A model generated the notes under the pieces. The model searched no databases and had not been told where the DNA came from. It saw only the letters and a list, made by a program, of their open reading frames with translations. DNA of 64,000 nt from Asaia sp. W19 (GTDB lineage Bacteria; Pseudomonadota; Alphaproteobacteria; Acetobacterales; Acetobacteraceae), in contig NZ_PNQZ01000013.1 in NCBI RefSeq assembly GCF_003994335.1, positions 62,001-126,000 on the forward strand, read 5' to 3'. Made by a program: the position numbers and the translations under genes. Shown piece after piece: positions 1 to 7,737 of the stretch. Position 1 is the first letter of the stretch. The number at the start of each line of letters is the position of its first letter.

Positions 1-1
1 G

Positions 2-886
2 AGGAGTCTTGCCCGTTCCCCCTGGGGGCAATCCCTCACCCTTTCTCAGCCACGCCTGATCGATGCCCGCGGTCGTGGCTGGGGAGGGAAGACCCTGGTA
101 CTCGGCGTGAGCTTTCTTCACCCAGCCTCCATCCGCCTAGAATTTGGTGGACCGCAGATCTTCAAACCGAGCGACACCATGACCGTGACGAGTAGCGCTC
201 TTGAAGGACACTTCGTACCCGCCAGTCGTACATTGATCCTCGAAACACGGCAGATGTCCCTCGACATGCCCCCTGTCTCGGGTATCGAGACTCTCACGCT
301 TGGCCATGTCACAGTGCAACTTACCCCTGATGTGACGAAGGATCCTCCTGCGAGGGGCAATAAAGATATAACGCGGTCCTCCCCGCTTCCTGGAGGCGCG
401 GTGGAGTTGAGCGCCGAGTCGGTGTCGATCAAGCGCTCCGCCCAGGAGCGGAACGAAACCCTCACGCCAGATATCGGTCCGCTGCTGACCACCCTGCCCT
501 CGGCCAGCAAGCTGCATCTCATCATCGTGGCGCTGCGTGACGAAGCGGGACGGAACGCCTCGAAAACGGCATATGGACGCTATTTAATCCAGGAGGCCTC
601 ATTCCAGCTCGGCGCGCTCTCCTGCATAGCCCGCGGCACCCTGTCTGGCGCAGGAGAAGGCACCCTCTGGGCGCACCTGTCGGGCTTGCAGGGCTTCGTT
701 CGTTCCTGGATTGCCCTATTGCCCGAGTCCGGGCGGATTACGCCTGATTATGCGCCCCTTCTGAAGGCGCTGGATGAACAATCGGCAAGGATACCGGACC
801 ATCTCGACCTGCCCATACCAGTCGGCCGCGATGACATTTTATTGCAAAATCACATTTCCGCGATAATAACGGGGCATTCTCGATGA
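2..886 (+). CDS. DUF2125-like protein, 5' end cut by window edge
   Basis: The frame is open from the first bases of the window, so the gene starts upstream. A GTG at 107 is the first internal start, but the codons before it already read like protein (a W-G-Q stretch, then a GRGWGGKTL-like segment). That pattern of a W-containing strand followed by 'GW' and a short beta strand resembles the DUF2125 family, found in alphaproteobacteria as periplasmic or inner-membrane-anchored beta-rich proteins of unknown role. A signal anchor would lie off the window. It is followed after 85 bases by cioA on the same strand. The family call is moderate because the N-terminus is missing. Confidence 0.6.
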   Translation, partial: RSLARSPWGQSLTLSQPRLIDARGRGWGGKTLVLGVSFLHPASIRLEFGGPQIFKPSDTMTVTSSALEGHFVPASRTLILETRQMSLDMPPVSGIETLTLGHVTVQLTPDVTKDPPARGNKDITRSSPLPGGAVELSAESVSIKRSAQERNETLTPDIGPLLTTLPSASKLHLIIVALRDEAGRNASKTAYGRYLIQEASFQLGALSCIARGTLSGAGEGTLWAHLSGLQGFVRSWIALLPESGRITPDYAPLLKALDEQSARIPDHLDLPIPVGRDDILLQNHISAIITGHSR

Positions 887-971
887 ACCGGAGGGGAAGC
901 TGACGCCTTATGGGCGGTGGCAGTTAACCATTCCCCTTCACGACTGGCCTTGATGGCCGCGGATCCCTGCA

Positions 972-2381
972 ATGCCTGACATGAGTGCTCTCTTCCTTGC
1001 ACGATTGCAATTCGCGTTTACCGTCGGATTTCACATCGTCTTTCCCGCTTTCTCCATCGGTCTGGCAGCGTTCCTGGCCGTGCTCGAAGGGCTCTGGCTC
1101 AAGACGGACAAGCCCGTCTATCTCGACCTCTTCAAATACTGGCTGCGCGTCTTTTCGGTCGTGTTCGCCATGGGCGTCGTCTCAGGGCTGGTGATGTCCT
1201 ATGAGTTCGGCACCAACTGGTCGCAGTTCTCGCAAAAGGCTGGGCCAATCCTTGGTCCGATGCTGGCCTACGAGGTCATGACCGCCTTCTTCCTCGAAGC
1301 AGGATTCCTTGGCGTGATGATGTTCGGGCTCAACCGCGTGGGCAAAGGGCTGCATTTCGCGGCAACCTGCATGGTCTCGATCGGCACGCTCATCTCCATG
1401 AGTTGGATCCTCGCATCCAATTCCTGGATGCAGACACCCCAGGGTTACAAGATCGATGCCGCGACGGGCCGTTTCCTTCCGGCAGACTGGTGGGCCATCG
1501 TCTTCAACCCGTCTTTCCCGTTCCGCCTCGTTCATATGGCGCTTGCCGCTTTCCTCTGCGTGGCCTTTATCGTGGGTGGCGTGGGTGCGTGGCATCTGCT
1601 CAAGGCCAAGCGCCAGAAGCGCCAGCCGACCGACGCCGTGAAGGTCATGTTCTCCATGGCCATGTGGATGGCCGCCATCGTGGCCCCGCTGCAGATTCTG
1701 GCTGGTGATGCCCATGGTCTGAACACGCTGAAATACCAGCCCGCCAAGATCGCCGCGATGGAAGGCGACTGGGAGAGCGAGGGGCGTGCTCCTGAACTGC
1801 TGTTCGGCGTGCCGGACATGGAACATGAAGTAACCCGCTACAAGATCGGCATCCCGCTCGTTGGCTCGCTCATCCTGACACATAGTCTTGACGGCAAGGT
1901 CCCTGGGCTCAAGGACTTCCCCAAGGACCAGCGCGCGCCGATGTATGTGGTGTTCTACACCTTTCGTGTGATGGTGGCGCTCGGCAGCCTGATGGCATTG
2001 CTTGGCTTCTTCTCGCTGTTCCTGCGCTGGAAAGGCGGGTTCTATACCAACCCGATCCTGCTGCGCGGGGCGCTGCTCATGACACCTGCCGGATTCATCG
2101 CCCTGCTTTGCGGCTGGGTCACGACCGAAGTGGGCCGCCAGCCCTTCACGATCTATGGGCTGCTGCGCACGGTCGACAGCGTCTCACCCGTGACACTGCC
2201 GAACATGGAAATGTCCATGGTGGCCTTCGTCATCGTCTACTTCATCGTCTTTACCGCCGGTATCGGCATCCTGCTGCGCGACTTCGCCAAGGAACCGAGC
2301 TCGAACGAGCCTGAGCCCCCGCGCGATCAGCCGCATCGTGCCGCTGGTATCACCCAAGTCTCTCACCACCCGGCGGAGTAA
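972..2381 (+). CDS. cioA: Cyanide-insensitive terminal oxidase (bd-type) subunit I
   Basis: Quinol oxidase subunit I of the cytochrome bd / CIO family, reducing oxygen to water at the inner membrane with electrons from ubiquinol. It is 469 residues long with multiple membrane helices. Likely haem ligands are visible: His21 and His188, and Met334 in the FRVM segment. Glu101 and Glu109 sit where the conserved glutamates of helix III are expected. The quinol-loop signature QPAKIAAMEG is at about 256-265 and GRQP at 388-391. The short region between them indicates the CIO (short Q-loop) branch rather than classic CydA. A second ATG at 981 could be the true start. Stop and cioB start are 9 bases apart. 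Confidence 0.95.
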   Translation: MPDMSALFLARLQFAFTVGFHIVFPAFSIGLAAFLAVLEGLWLKTDKPVYLDLFKYWLRVFSVVFAMGVVSGLVMSYEFGTNWSQFSQKAGPILGPMLAYEVMTAFFLEAGFLGVMMFGLNRVGKGLHFAATCMVSIGTLISMSWILASNSWMQTPQGYKIDAATGRFLPADWWAIVFNPSFPFRLVHMALAAFLCVAFIVGGVGAWHLLKAKRQKRQPTDAVKVMFSMAMWMAAIVAPLQILAGDAHGLNTLKYQPAKIAAMEGDWESEGRAPELLFGVPDMEHEVTRYKIGIPLVGSLILTHSLDGKVPGLKDFPKDQRAPMYVVFYTFRVMVALGSLMALLGFFSLFLRWKGGFYTNPILLRGALLMTPAGFIALLCGWVTTEVGRQPFTIYGLLRTVDSVSPVTLPNMEMSMVAFVIVYFIVFTAGIGILLRDFAKEPSSNEPEPPRDQPHRAAGITQVSHHPAE

Positions 2382-2390
2382 GCGTTTACC

Positions 2391-3413
2391 ATGAACACCC
2401 TCGCCTATTGGTTGCCCATCATCTGGGCAACCCTCGCCTCTCTGGCCATCTTCATCTATGTCTGCCTTGACGGGTTCGACCTGGGGATCGGCATTCTGTT
2501 CCTCGGTGAGCACCGCAAGGAACATCGCGATGTCATGGTCAACACCATCGCACCGGTCTGGGACGGTAACGAGACCTGGATGATTTTCGGCGGTGCCACA
2601 CTGTATGGCGTTTTCCCCGTGGCGTATGGCACGATCCTGCCTGCGCTTTATCTGCCCATCCTGTTCATGCTGCTCGCGCTCATCCTGCGTGGCGTAGCGT
2701 TCGAGTTCCGCGTCAAGGCAAGCGGCATTTTCGGCATGGGGTTCTGGGATCGGTCCTTCTGCATCGGCTCGCTCGTGGCCTCCGTCATGCAGGGCATCAT
2801 TCTCGGCGAGCTGATCATGGGTGTGAAAGTCGAGAACAACACCTTCGTTGGTAGTGCCTGGGACTGGGTCGCCCCCTTCCCGCTCTTCTGCGGCTTTGCC
2901 GTGGCTGTGGGCTATACCCTGCTGGGCGCAACCTGGCTGGTGTGGCGCACGGAAACCGATCTCAAGGCGGTCATGCAGCGTCTTTCGGCGCCGCTCGGTC
3001 TGAGCATGCTGGTGCTGATTGCCATTGTCTCGGTCTGGACACCCTATCTGCATGCTAACTACATGCACCGCTGGACCGATTTCCCCGAGATCGTCTGGGT
3101 AGCCCCCGTGCCCGTCGCCGTGATCGTGTTGGCTGCGCTCTTCTTCCTGTCGCTGCGCAAGCAGACAACGCGTCTGACGCCCTTCCTCTGCGCGCTGGGC
3201 TGGTTTTTCCTGTGCTTCTCGGGTCTGGGCATCAATGTCTGGCCCTATATCGTTCCGCCCACAGTCACCATCTGGTCGGCTTCATCCCCGCCGGAAAGCC
3301 AGTTGTTCCTTCTGGTCGGTGCGTCGATCCTGCTGCCGATCATTCTGGCCTACACGATTTATTCCTACTGGGTATTCCGCGGCACCGTGACCGCCGATCA
3401 GCACTATCACTAA
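2391..3413 (+). CDS. cioB: Cyanide-insensitive terminal oxidase subunit II
   Basis: Subunit II of the bd-type quinol oxidase, 340 residues with eight or nine hydrophobic segments. It carries the family hallmarks DGFDLGIG near 27-34 and WDGNETW at 57-63 in the second helix region. It forms the heterodimer with the upstream CioA and is clearly in the same operon. After the stop comes a strong hairpin and then the small third subunit. No cydDC-type exporter genes are next to it, which is usual for CIO loci. Confidence 0.95.
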   Translation: MNTLAYWLPIIWATLASLAIFIYVCLDGFDLGIGILFLGEHRKEHRDVMVNTIAPVWDGNETWMIFGGATLYGVFPVAYGTILPALYLPILFMLLALILRGVAFEFRVKASGIFGMGFWDRSFCIGSLVASVMQGIILGELIMGVKVENNTFVGSAWDWVAPFPLFCGFAVAVGYTLLGATWLVWRTETDLKAVMQRLSAPLGLSMLVLIAIVSVWTPYLHANYMHRWTDFPEIVWVAPVPVAVIVLAALFFLSLRKQTTRLTPFLCALGWFFLCFSGLGINVWPYIVPPTVTIWSASSPPESQLFLLVGASILLPIILAYTIYSYWVFRGTVTADQHYH

Positions 3414-3431
3414 CGCAGACTGCGCGCAGTC

Positions 3432-3465
3432 GCCCCCATCCGAACGTCATGGTTTGGATGGGGGC
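3432..3465. other. Intercistronic hairpin between cioB and the small subunit
   Basis: A near-perfect inverted repeat: the arm 3432-3445 pairs with 3452-3465 over 14 positions (one G-U in RNA), leaving a six-base loop. There is no U-run after it, and a ribosome binding site for the next gene follows within about ten bases. It therefore looks more like a stability or partial-termination element that lowers expression of the third gene than a full terminator. Confidence 0.6.
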
Positions 3466-3485
3466 TGCCTCAAGGGAGATCGATC

Positions 3486-3617
3486 ATGCCTGTCACTACT
3501 GCGCCAAGGTCCTTCCTCGCCCGGCTCGGCTGGTTTGTCGGGCTATGGGCAGCCGGAGTCGTGACGCTCGCCATCGTCGCGACCCTGATCAAGATGATCA
3601 TCTTCCATCAGTTCTGA
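3486..3617 (+). CDS. Small CIO-associated membrane subunit, DUF2474
   Basis: A 43-residue protein with one hydrophobic helix (about residues 12-37) that starts with a short polar segment and contains RLGWFVGLW. Small single-helix DUF2474 proteins typically sit directly after cioAB and are the counterpart of CydX, which stabilises the oxidase haem site. An AGGGAG ribosome binding site lies 6-7 bases before the ATG. Its last ten bases overlap the 3' end of the convergent HAD phosphatase gene. Identification rests on position, length and the aromatic GWF motif. Confidence 0.8.
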   Translation: MPVTTAPRSFLARLGWFVGLWAAGVVTLAIVATLIKMIIFHQF

Positions 3618-4255
3618 ACGGCCGGAGTGAGATGAGGGCGTACATCGATCGCTCTCATCCCGGCATTATGGGCCGCCTCGAGCCCCTCTTCCGTATCCTC
3701 AAAAACGAGACAATGAGCGGGAGCGACTTTCAGACGTTCGGCGGCCAGGAGATAGAGATCAGGCGCGGGCTTGCCGCGCTTCACGTCTTCGATCGTGACC
3801 ACCGTATCGAAGAGCTCCAGCAGATCGAGCGTCTGCAGGGTAGACGTCACCGCAGATTTCATCCCCGCTGACGCGACAGCCATCGGCACATGGCCGAATT
3901 GCTCACGCGCAATCGTCGCGGCAAAACTATGCTCGCGCAGCTTGTCCAGATGGTTCTGGTAGAGCAGCTTGCAGCGCGCCAGCAGGGCTGGCCGATCCAA
4001 GATGAGGCCAAAGCTCTGTTCATAAGCGTTGAACAGCTTGTCACTCGACAGCCCGGTCCGAGCAAAATACCAGTCTCGCTCGAGCGTGTAACCCACCTCA
4101 CCCAGCGCCTCCTGAAAGGTCAGGAAATGCACGGGGAGCGTGTCGGCAATCGTCCCGTCACAATCGAAAATGAGCGCATCAAACGTGTGATTGCTCAGGG
4201 TAAATTCGGACGTCGCCGGGGTCGTCCCATCGTCATCGGATATGGCCGCACTCAT
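3608..4255 (-). CDS. HAD-superfamily phosphatase (phosphoglycolate phosphatase / beta-phosphoglucomutase-like)
   Basis: A 215-residue HAD hydrolase. Motif I is at residues 31-38 (DCDGTIAD, nucleophile Asp31 and acid/base Asp33), motif II is Ser129 in VASAG, motif III is Lys162 in RGKPAPD, and motif IV is the EDTEEG segment with Asp187. The helical cap between motifs I and II is the small C1 type typical of sugar-phosphate and phosphoglycolate phosphatases. The substrate cannot be named from sequence. A GGGAGG ribosome binding site precedes the ATG. It lies 17 bases after gloB, so the two are probably cotranscribed. Confidence 0.85.
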   Translation of the reverse strand: MSAAISDDDGTTPATSEFTLSNHTFDALIFDCDGTIADTLPVHFLTFQEALGEVGYTLERDWYFARTGLSSDKLFNAYEQSFGLILDRPALLARCKLLYQNHLDKLREHSFAATIAREQFGHVPMAVASAGMKSAVTSTLQTLDLLELFDTVVTIEDVKRGKPAPDLYLLAAERLKVAPAHCLVFEDTEEGLEAAHNAGMRAIDVRPHLTPAVQN

Positions 4256-4272
4256 GATCGGTCTGCCTCCCT

Positions 4273-4992
4273 TCAGAAATTGTCCTTGGCATGACGCAAC
4301 GCCGCAAATTCGGCCACGTCACGCGCTTTCAAAAACGGATTGGTCTGGCGCTCAACGCCGAGCCTCACCGGGACTGACGCGCGATTTCCCGCGCACAACG
4401 CCTTTACGTCAGCAACGCGCTGCTTCAAGGCCGCGTCATCAGGCGTTTGCGCCAAGGCGAAAGCTGCGTTGGACTCGGTATATTCGTGCCCGCAGCAAAC
4501 GAGCGTTTCGTCTGGGAGCGGCGCAAAACGCTTGAGGCTGTCGAAAAGCTCCTGCGCCGTTCCCTCCAGAAGCCGCCCGCAACCGAGGCTGAACAGCGTG
4601 TCACCGCAAAACAGGGCGGGGACGGATCGGAAGTAGAAGGCGATGTGACCGCGTGCATGACCCGGTGTGGCGATCACCTCACCCAGATCATGCCCGATGG
4701 CGATACGGTCCTCGTCATGAAGCAACAGGTCGAGCGGGGGCAGGCGCGCCTGGTCGGCCTCGGCCCCGGCGATACGCGCGCCGTATTTCTGGCGCAGCGC
4801 CTCGGCCCCGCCAATGTGATCATCATGATGATGGGTCAGGAGAATCAGATCCAGCCGCCCTTCTCCAATCGCGTTCATCACCGGCCCCGACTCACCCGGG
4901 TCAACCACGGCGACGGTGCCGGTCTGAGGATCTTTCAGCAACCACGCGTAATTGTCCCGCGCGAAAGGAATAGCTTTGATTTCGAGGCTCAC
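4273..4992 (-). CDS. gloB: Hydroxyacylglutathione hydrolase (glyoxalase II)
   Basis: A 239-residue metallo-beta-lactamase-fold enzyme that hydrolyses S-lactoylglutathione to D-lactate and glutathione. The metal motif T-H-H-H-D-D-H is at residues 53-59; further ligands are His112 (TPGH), Asp131 (CGDTLF) and His169 (CGHE). Length and C-terminal helical region fit GloB rather than other MBL hydrolases. It is divergent from the methyltransferase gene across about 250 bases. Its product D-lactate could feed the respiratory D-lactate dehydrogenase encoded at 29942-31663, though the two loci are not linked. Confidence 0.93.
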   Translation of the reverse strand: MSLEIKAIPFARDNYAWLLKDPQTGTVAVVDPGESGPVMNAIGEGRLDLILLTHHHDDHIGGAEALRQKYGARIAGAEADQARLPPLDLLLHDEDRIAIGHDLGEVIATPGHARGHIAFYFRSVPALFCGDTLFSLGCGRLLEGTAQELFDSLKRFAPLPDETLVCCGHEYTESNAAFALAQTPDDAALKQRVADVKALCAGNRASVPVRLGVERQTNPFLKARDVAEFAALRHAKDNF

Positions 4993-5240
4993 TATCCTGT
5001 TTTCCTTCTACTTGCTGATTCGGCCTGTTGGACGAAGACTAGCCTTGTTCAGGGGGTAACGTATCCTCACGCCTCTGAGATCACGACATAGGGAGGGGCA
5101 TCCTGCCCGCCCCCTGGCCGTATTCCCCTAACCAACGCATCCAGACGAGCGAGGGATGCGCTTGCCCAGCCTGGGCACCCCTTGCGCCCGTCGTCCCGAC
5201 CGGCCCGGCCCTCTGGCCGTCGAAGCCGGTTCGGTCTAGC

Positions 5241-6044
5241 GTGTTCACCATGCCGAAGCGTATCGCCCAGCCCATTCCACCCGACGCCGCCGGTTTCTAT
5301 GCCAGTCGGCGCGGAGAGCAGGTCACTGCGCTACTGATGGCGCGGCTTGCGCCTCTTCTCCCTGACCCGCGGGGACAGCGCGTCCTGGGGCTGGGGTTCG
5401 CCCAGCCGCTCCTCTCGCAATGGCGCGCACTCAGCGAAGCGAAATGGGTCGCCTCGGCCCAACTAGACACGCCGCTGACGCGCCGTCGCGGGATGATACC
5501 CTCGAGCGTGCCATTCTGGCCCTCCTGCCTGGTAGCGCCCGACTGCCTGCCCTTCGATGATCTGAGCGTCGATCTGGTGCTCATGATGCATGGGCTAGAA
5601 CTGGTCGATCCACAGCCTCTCCTGCGCATCGTCTGGAAGTTGCTGGCCGATCACGGTCGTCTCATTCTGGTCGTCCCCAATCGGACAGGCCTTGCCGCAA
5701 AAGACGATACGCTGCCCTTCGGCCATGGCAGCCCTTTTTCTGCCAGCCAGCTCGATCGCACTCTGCAGCGCGGATTGTTCCGGGCCGAGGCCAACGCAAC
5801 CGCCCTCAGCGCCCCGCTCGGTCTGCTGCCTCTGGGTGACAAGGCCACGCTGATGGCAGACAAGGTCTTTGGCGCTCTGGGGCGCCGCCTTGGCGGGGTG
5901 CATCTCGTGAATGCTTGCAAGGATCTCTATTCCGGCATGCCGGTGGAGGCGGAGCGGGCCACGCTCGGTTTTGCCCGTCGCGTCACCACACTCGCGGGCT
6001 CTGCCGGAAGCTATCAGACGGAACCCGAACGGCCGAAAGCTTGA
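5241..6044 (+). CDS. Class I SAM-dependent methyltransferase-like protein
   Basis: About 264-267 residues. The start is either the GTG at 5241 or the ATG at 5250; neither has a clear ribosome binding site. The Rossmann glycine loop is degenerate (RVLGLGFAQPL). A typical acidic-aromatic strand VDLVLMMHGLELV follows, then the helix-strand WKLLADHGRLILVVPN that is usual in methyltransferase type 11 domains. Such genes commonly sit opposite gloB in alphaproteobacteria. The substrate is unknown. It precedes psd by 31 bases and may share its transcript. Confidence 0.75.
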   Translation: MFTMPKRIAQPIPPDAAGFYASRRGEQVTALLMARLAPLLPDPRGQRVLGLGFAQPLLSQWRALSEAKWVASAQLDTPLTRRRGMIPSSVPFWPSCLVAPDCLPFDDLSVDLVLMMHGLELVDPQPLLRIVWKLLADHGRLILVVPNRTGLAAKDDTLPFGHGSPFSASQLDRTLQRGLFRAEANATALSAPLGLLPLGDKATLMADKVFGALGRRLGGVHLVNACKDLYSGMPVEAERATLGFARRVTTLAGSAGSYQTEPERPKA

Positions 6045-6075
6045 CCCCAAACGCAGGTATCGTAAGACTGCGCTC

Positions 6076-6753
6076 ATGTCCCTGATTCAATCGATCAAAT
6101 CCGTTCTGGCACCGCCGCACCGCGCTGCCCTTCCCTTTCTCGCGCTGACTGGCGGGTTGACCCTGCTCGGCCGCGCGACACCGTGGCGTGCCACGCGGAT
6201 CATCGGCAATCTGGCGCTGGGCGGGTTCGGCTTCTGCCTGTACTTCTTCCGAGACCCGAAGCGTTTTCCGCCTGCGCGCACGGACCTCGCCCTGGCTCCG
6301 GCCGATGGCCGCGTGGTCTCTGTCGAGCTCGCCACGCCCCCTGCCGCGCTGGGCATGGGCAGCGAGCCAGTATGGCGCGTGGCGACCTTCCTCTCGGTTC
6401 TGAACGTGCATATCAACCGCATGCCCGCCGCCGGGACGGTTACCAAGATTGCCTATCATGCGGGGCAGTTCCTCAATGCGAGTCTGGACAAGGCCTCCGA
6501 CCTCAATGAGCGCAACGAGGTTCGGCTGACACTGGAAGACGGTCGCCATATGGCCGTTGTCCAGATTGCCGGTCTCATCGCGCGCCGTATTGTCTGTTAC
6601 GTGGATGAGGGCAGTGTGGTCGAGCCGGGTGATCGCTTCGGCCTGATCCGGTTCGGCTCGCGTACCGACCTGTACCTGCCGCCCGGCGTGACCCCGCTGG
6701 TTAGCACTGGCCAGATCATGGTTGGTGGTGAAACCGTCATGGCCCATCTCTGA
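6076..6753 (+). CDS. psd: Phosphatidylserine decarboxylase proenzyme, short form
   Basis: Converts phosphatidylserine to phosphatidylethanolamine at the inner membrane. The ATG at 6076 gives 225 residues, typical of the short proenzyme class common in alphaproteobacteria and archaea. Two membrane-seeking segments lie in the first 60 residues. The self-cleavage site is Gly194-Ser195 in RFGSR, where the serine becomes the pyruvoyl group. The NVHINRMP segment (110-117) is conserved in this family. It is followed after 13 bases by pssA, so substrate-making and product-making enzymes are adjacent. Confidence 0.95.
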   Translation: MSLIQSIKSVLAPPHRAALPFLALTGGLTLLGRATPWRATRIIGNLALGGFGFCLYFFRDPKRFPPARTDLALAPADGRVVSVELATPPAALGMGSEPVWRVATFLSVLNVHINRMPAAGTVTKIAYHAGQFLNASLDKASDLNERNEVRLTLEDGRHMAVVQIAGLIARRIVCYVDEGSVVEPGDRFGLIRFGSRTDLYLPPGVTPLVSTGQIMVGGETVMAHL

Positions 6754-6766
6754 AACGCCCCTGACG

Positions 6767-7678
6767 ATGTCCGAAGCGCGCCCCGCACCCATGGCCGAAC
6801 TTCCGGTGCAGAGCCCTGGCGATGAGGGCACAGCTCCCCTGCGAGCAGGACGCAAGCGCCGTCGCCTGAGGCGTATCCGCCCCCGCCGTGTGCGCGTGCG
6901 CGGTCCGTCCTTCAACCGGCTCATCCCGAATCTGCTGACCATGCTCGGGCTGTGCGCCGGGCTCAGCGGCATGCGCTACGGGCTTGAGCAGCAATTTGCC
7001 TATGCCGCAGCAGCCCTGGTGATTGCAGCCTGTATCGATGGGCTCGATGGGCGCATTGCCCGGCTTTTGCATGGTACGTCGCGTTTCGGCGCCGAGTTCG
7101 ATTCGCTTTCCGATTTCGTCTGCTTCGGCGTGGCGCCGCCCTTTCTGCTCTATCTGTGGACCCTGCATGAAAATGGCGGACGCTACGCCTTTGTGCCCTG
7201 CATCTTCTTTACGGTCTGCATGGCCCTGCGTCTGGCCCGGTTCAATGCGAGCCTCGATGACGACGAGAAACCGGAATATTCCTATAGCTTCTTCACCGGC
7301 GTTCCCGCGCCCGCCGGGGCGGGCATCGTTCTCTTTCCCATCTTTCTGGGGCTGGAGGCGGAGAAGATGCACTGGCCGCTCATCGACGGTCTGGCGCGCT
7401 CTCCCCTTCTGGCCGCAGGCGCTCTCATCCTGACGGCGGCCCTGCTTGTCTCGACGCTGCCGGTCTGGTCTTTCAAGAACTTCAAGATCGCCTCACGCTA
7501 TGTGCTGCCGCTTATGCTCGGCACACTGCTCTACGCCGCGATCCTGCTGGCCGATCCTTGGCTTGCCCTGGCGGCAGCGGGTGTCCTCTATCTGCTGATG
7601 CTGCCTTTCAGCCGACGCAGCTTCCATCGCCTGAAGGCTCAGGCCGAGGCGCTTTCGGAAGATATCCCCGAAGCCTGA
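6767..7678 (+). CDS. pssA: CDP-diacylglycerol--serine O-phosphatidyltransferase
   Basis: Makes phosphatidylserine from CDP-diacylglycerol and serine. The complete CDP-alcohol phosphatidyltransferase signature is present and correctly spaced: Asp91, Asp94-Gly95, Ala98-Arg99, Gly108, Asp112 and Asp116. About 303 residues with several membrane helices. The first 45 residues are unusually arginine-rich (RRRLRRIRPRRVRVR region) and probably lie on the cytoplasmic face. The ATG at 6767 starts 13 bases after psd stops. The psd-pssA pair forms a two-step phosphatidylethanolamine unit. Confidence 0.94.
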   Translation: MSEARPAPMAELPVQSPGDEGTAPLRAGRKRRRLRRIRPRRVRVRGPSFNRLIPNLLTMLGLCAGLSGMRYGLEQQFAYAAAALVIAACIDGLDGRIARLLHGTSRFGAEFDSLSDFVCFGVAPPFLLYLWTLHENGGRYAFVPCIFFTVCMALRLARFNASLDDDEKPEYSYSFFTGVPAPAGAGIVLFPIFLGLEAEKMHWPLIDGLARSPLLAAGALILTAALLVSTLPVWSFKNFKIASRYVLPLMLGTLLYAAILLADPWLALAAAGVLYLLMLPFSRRSFHRLKAQAEALSEDIPEA

Positions 7679-7702
7679 ACCGCGCCGGGAGAAAGGGGCG
7701 GA

Positions 7703-7726
7703 TCAGGGGGGCGATGCCCTCCCTGA
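7703..7726. terminator. Hairpin between convergent pssA and receptor gene
   Basis: Arms 7703-7712 and 7716-7726 pair over ten positions with one bulged base and a three-base loop. It sits between two convergent genes, so it could serve both strands. No U-tract is visible, so strength is uncertain. Confidence 0.45.
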
Positions 7727-7737
7727 CGAGGCCGGGC

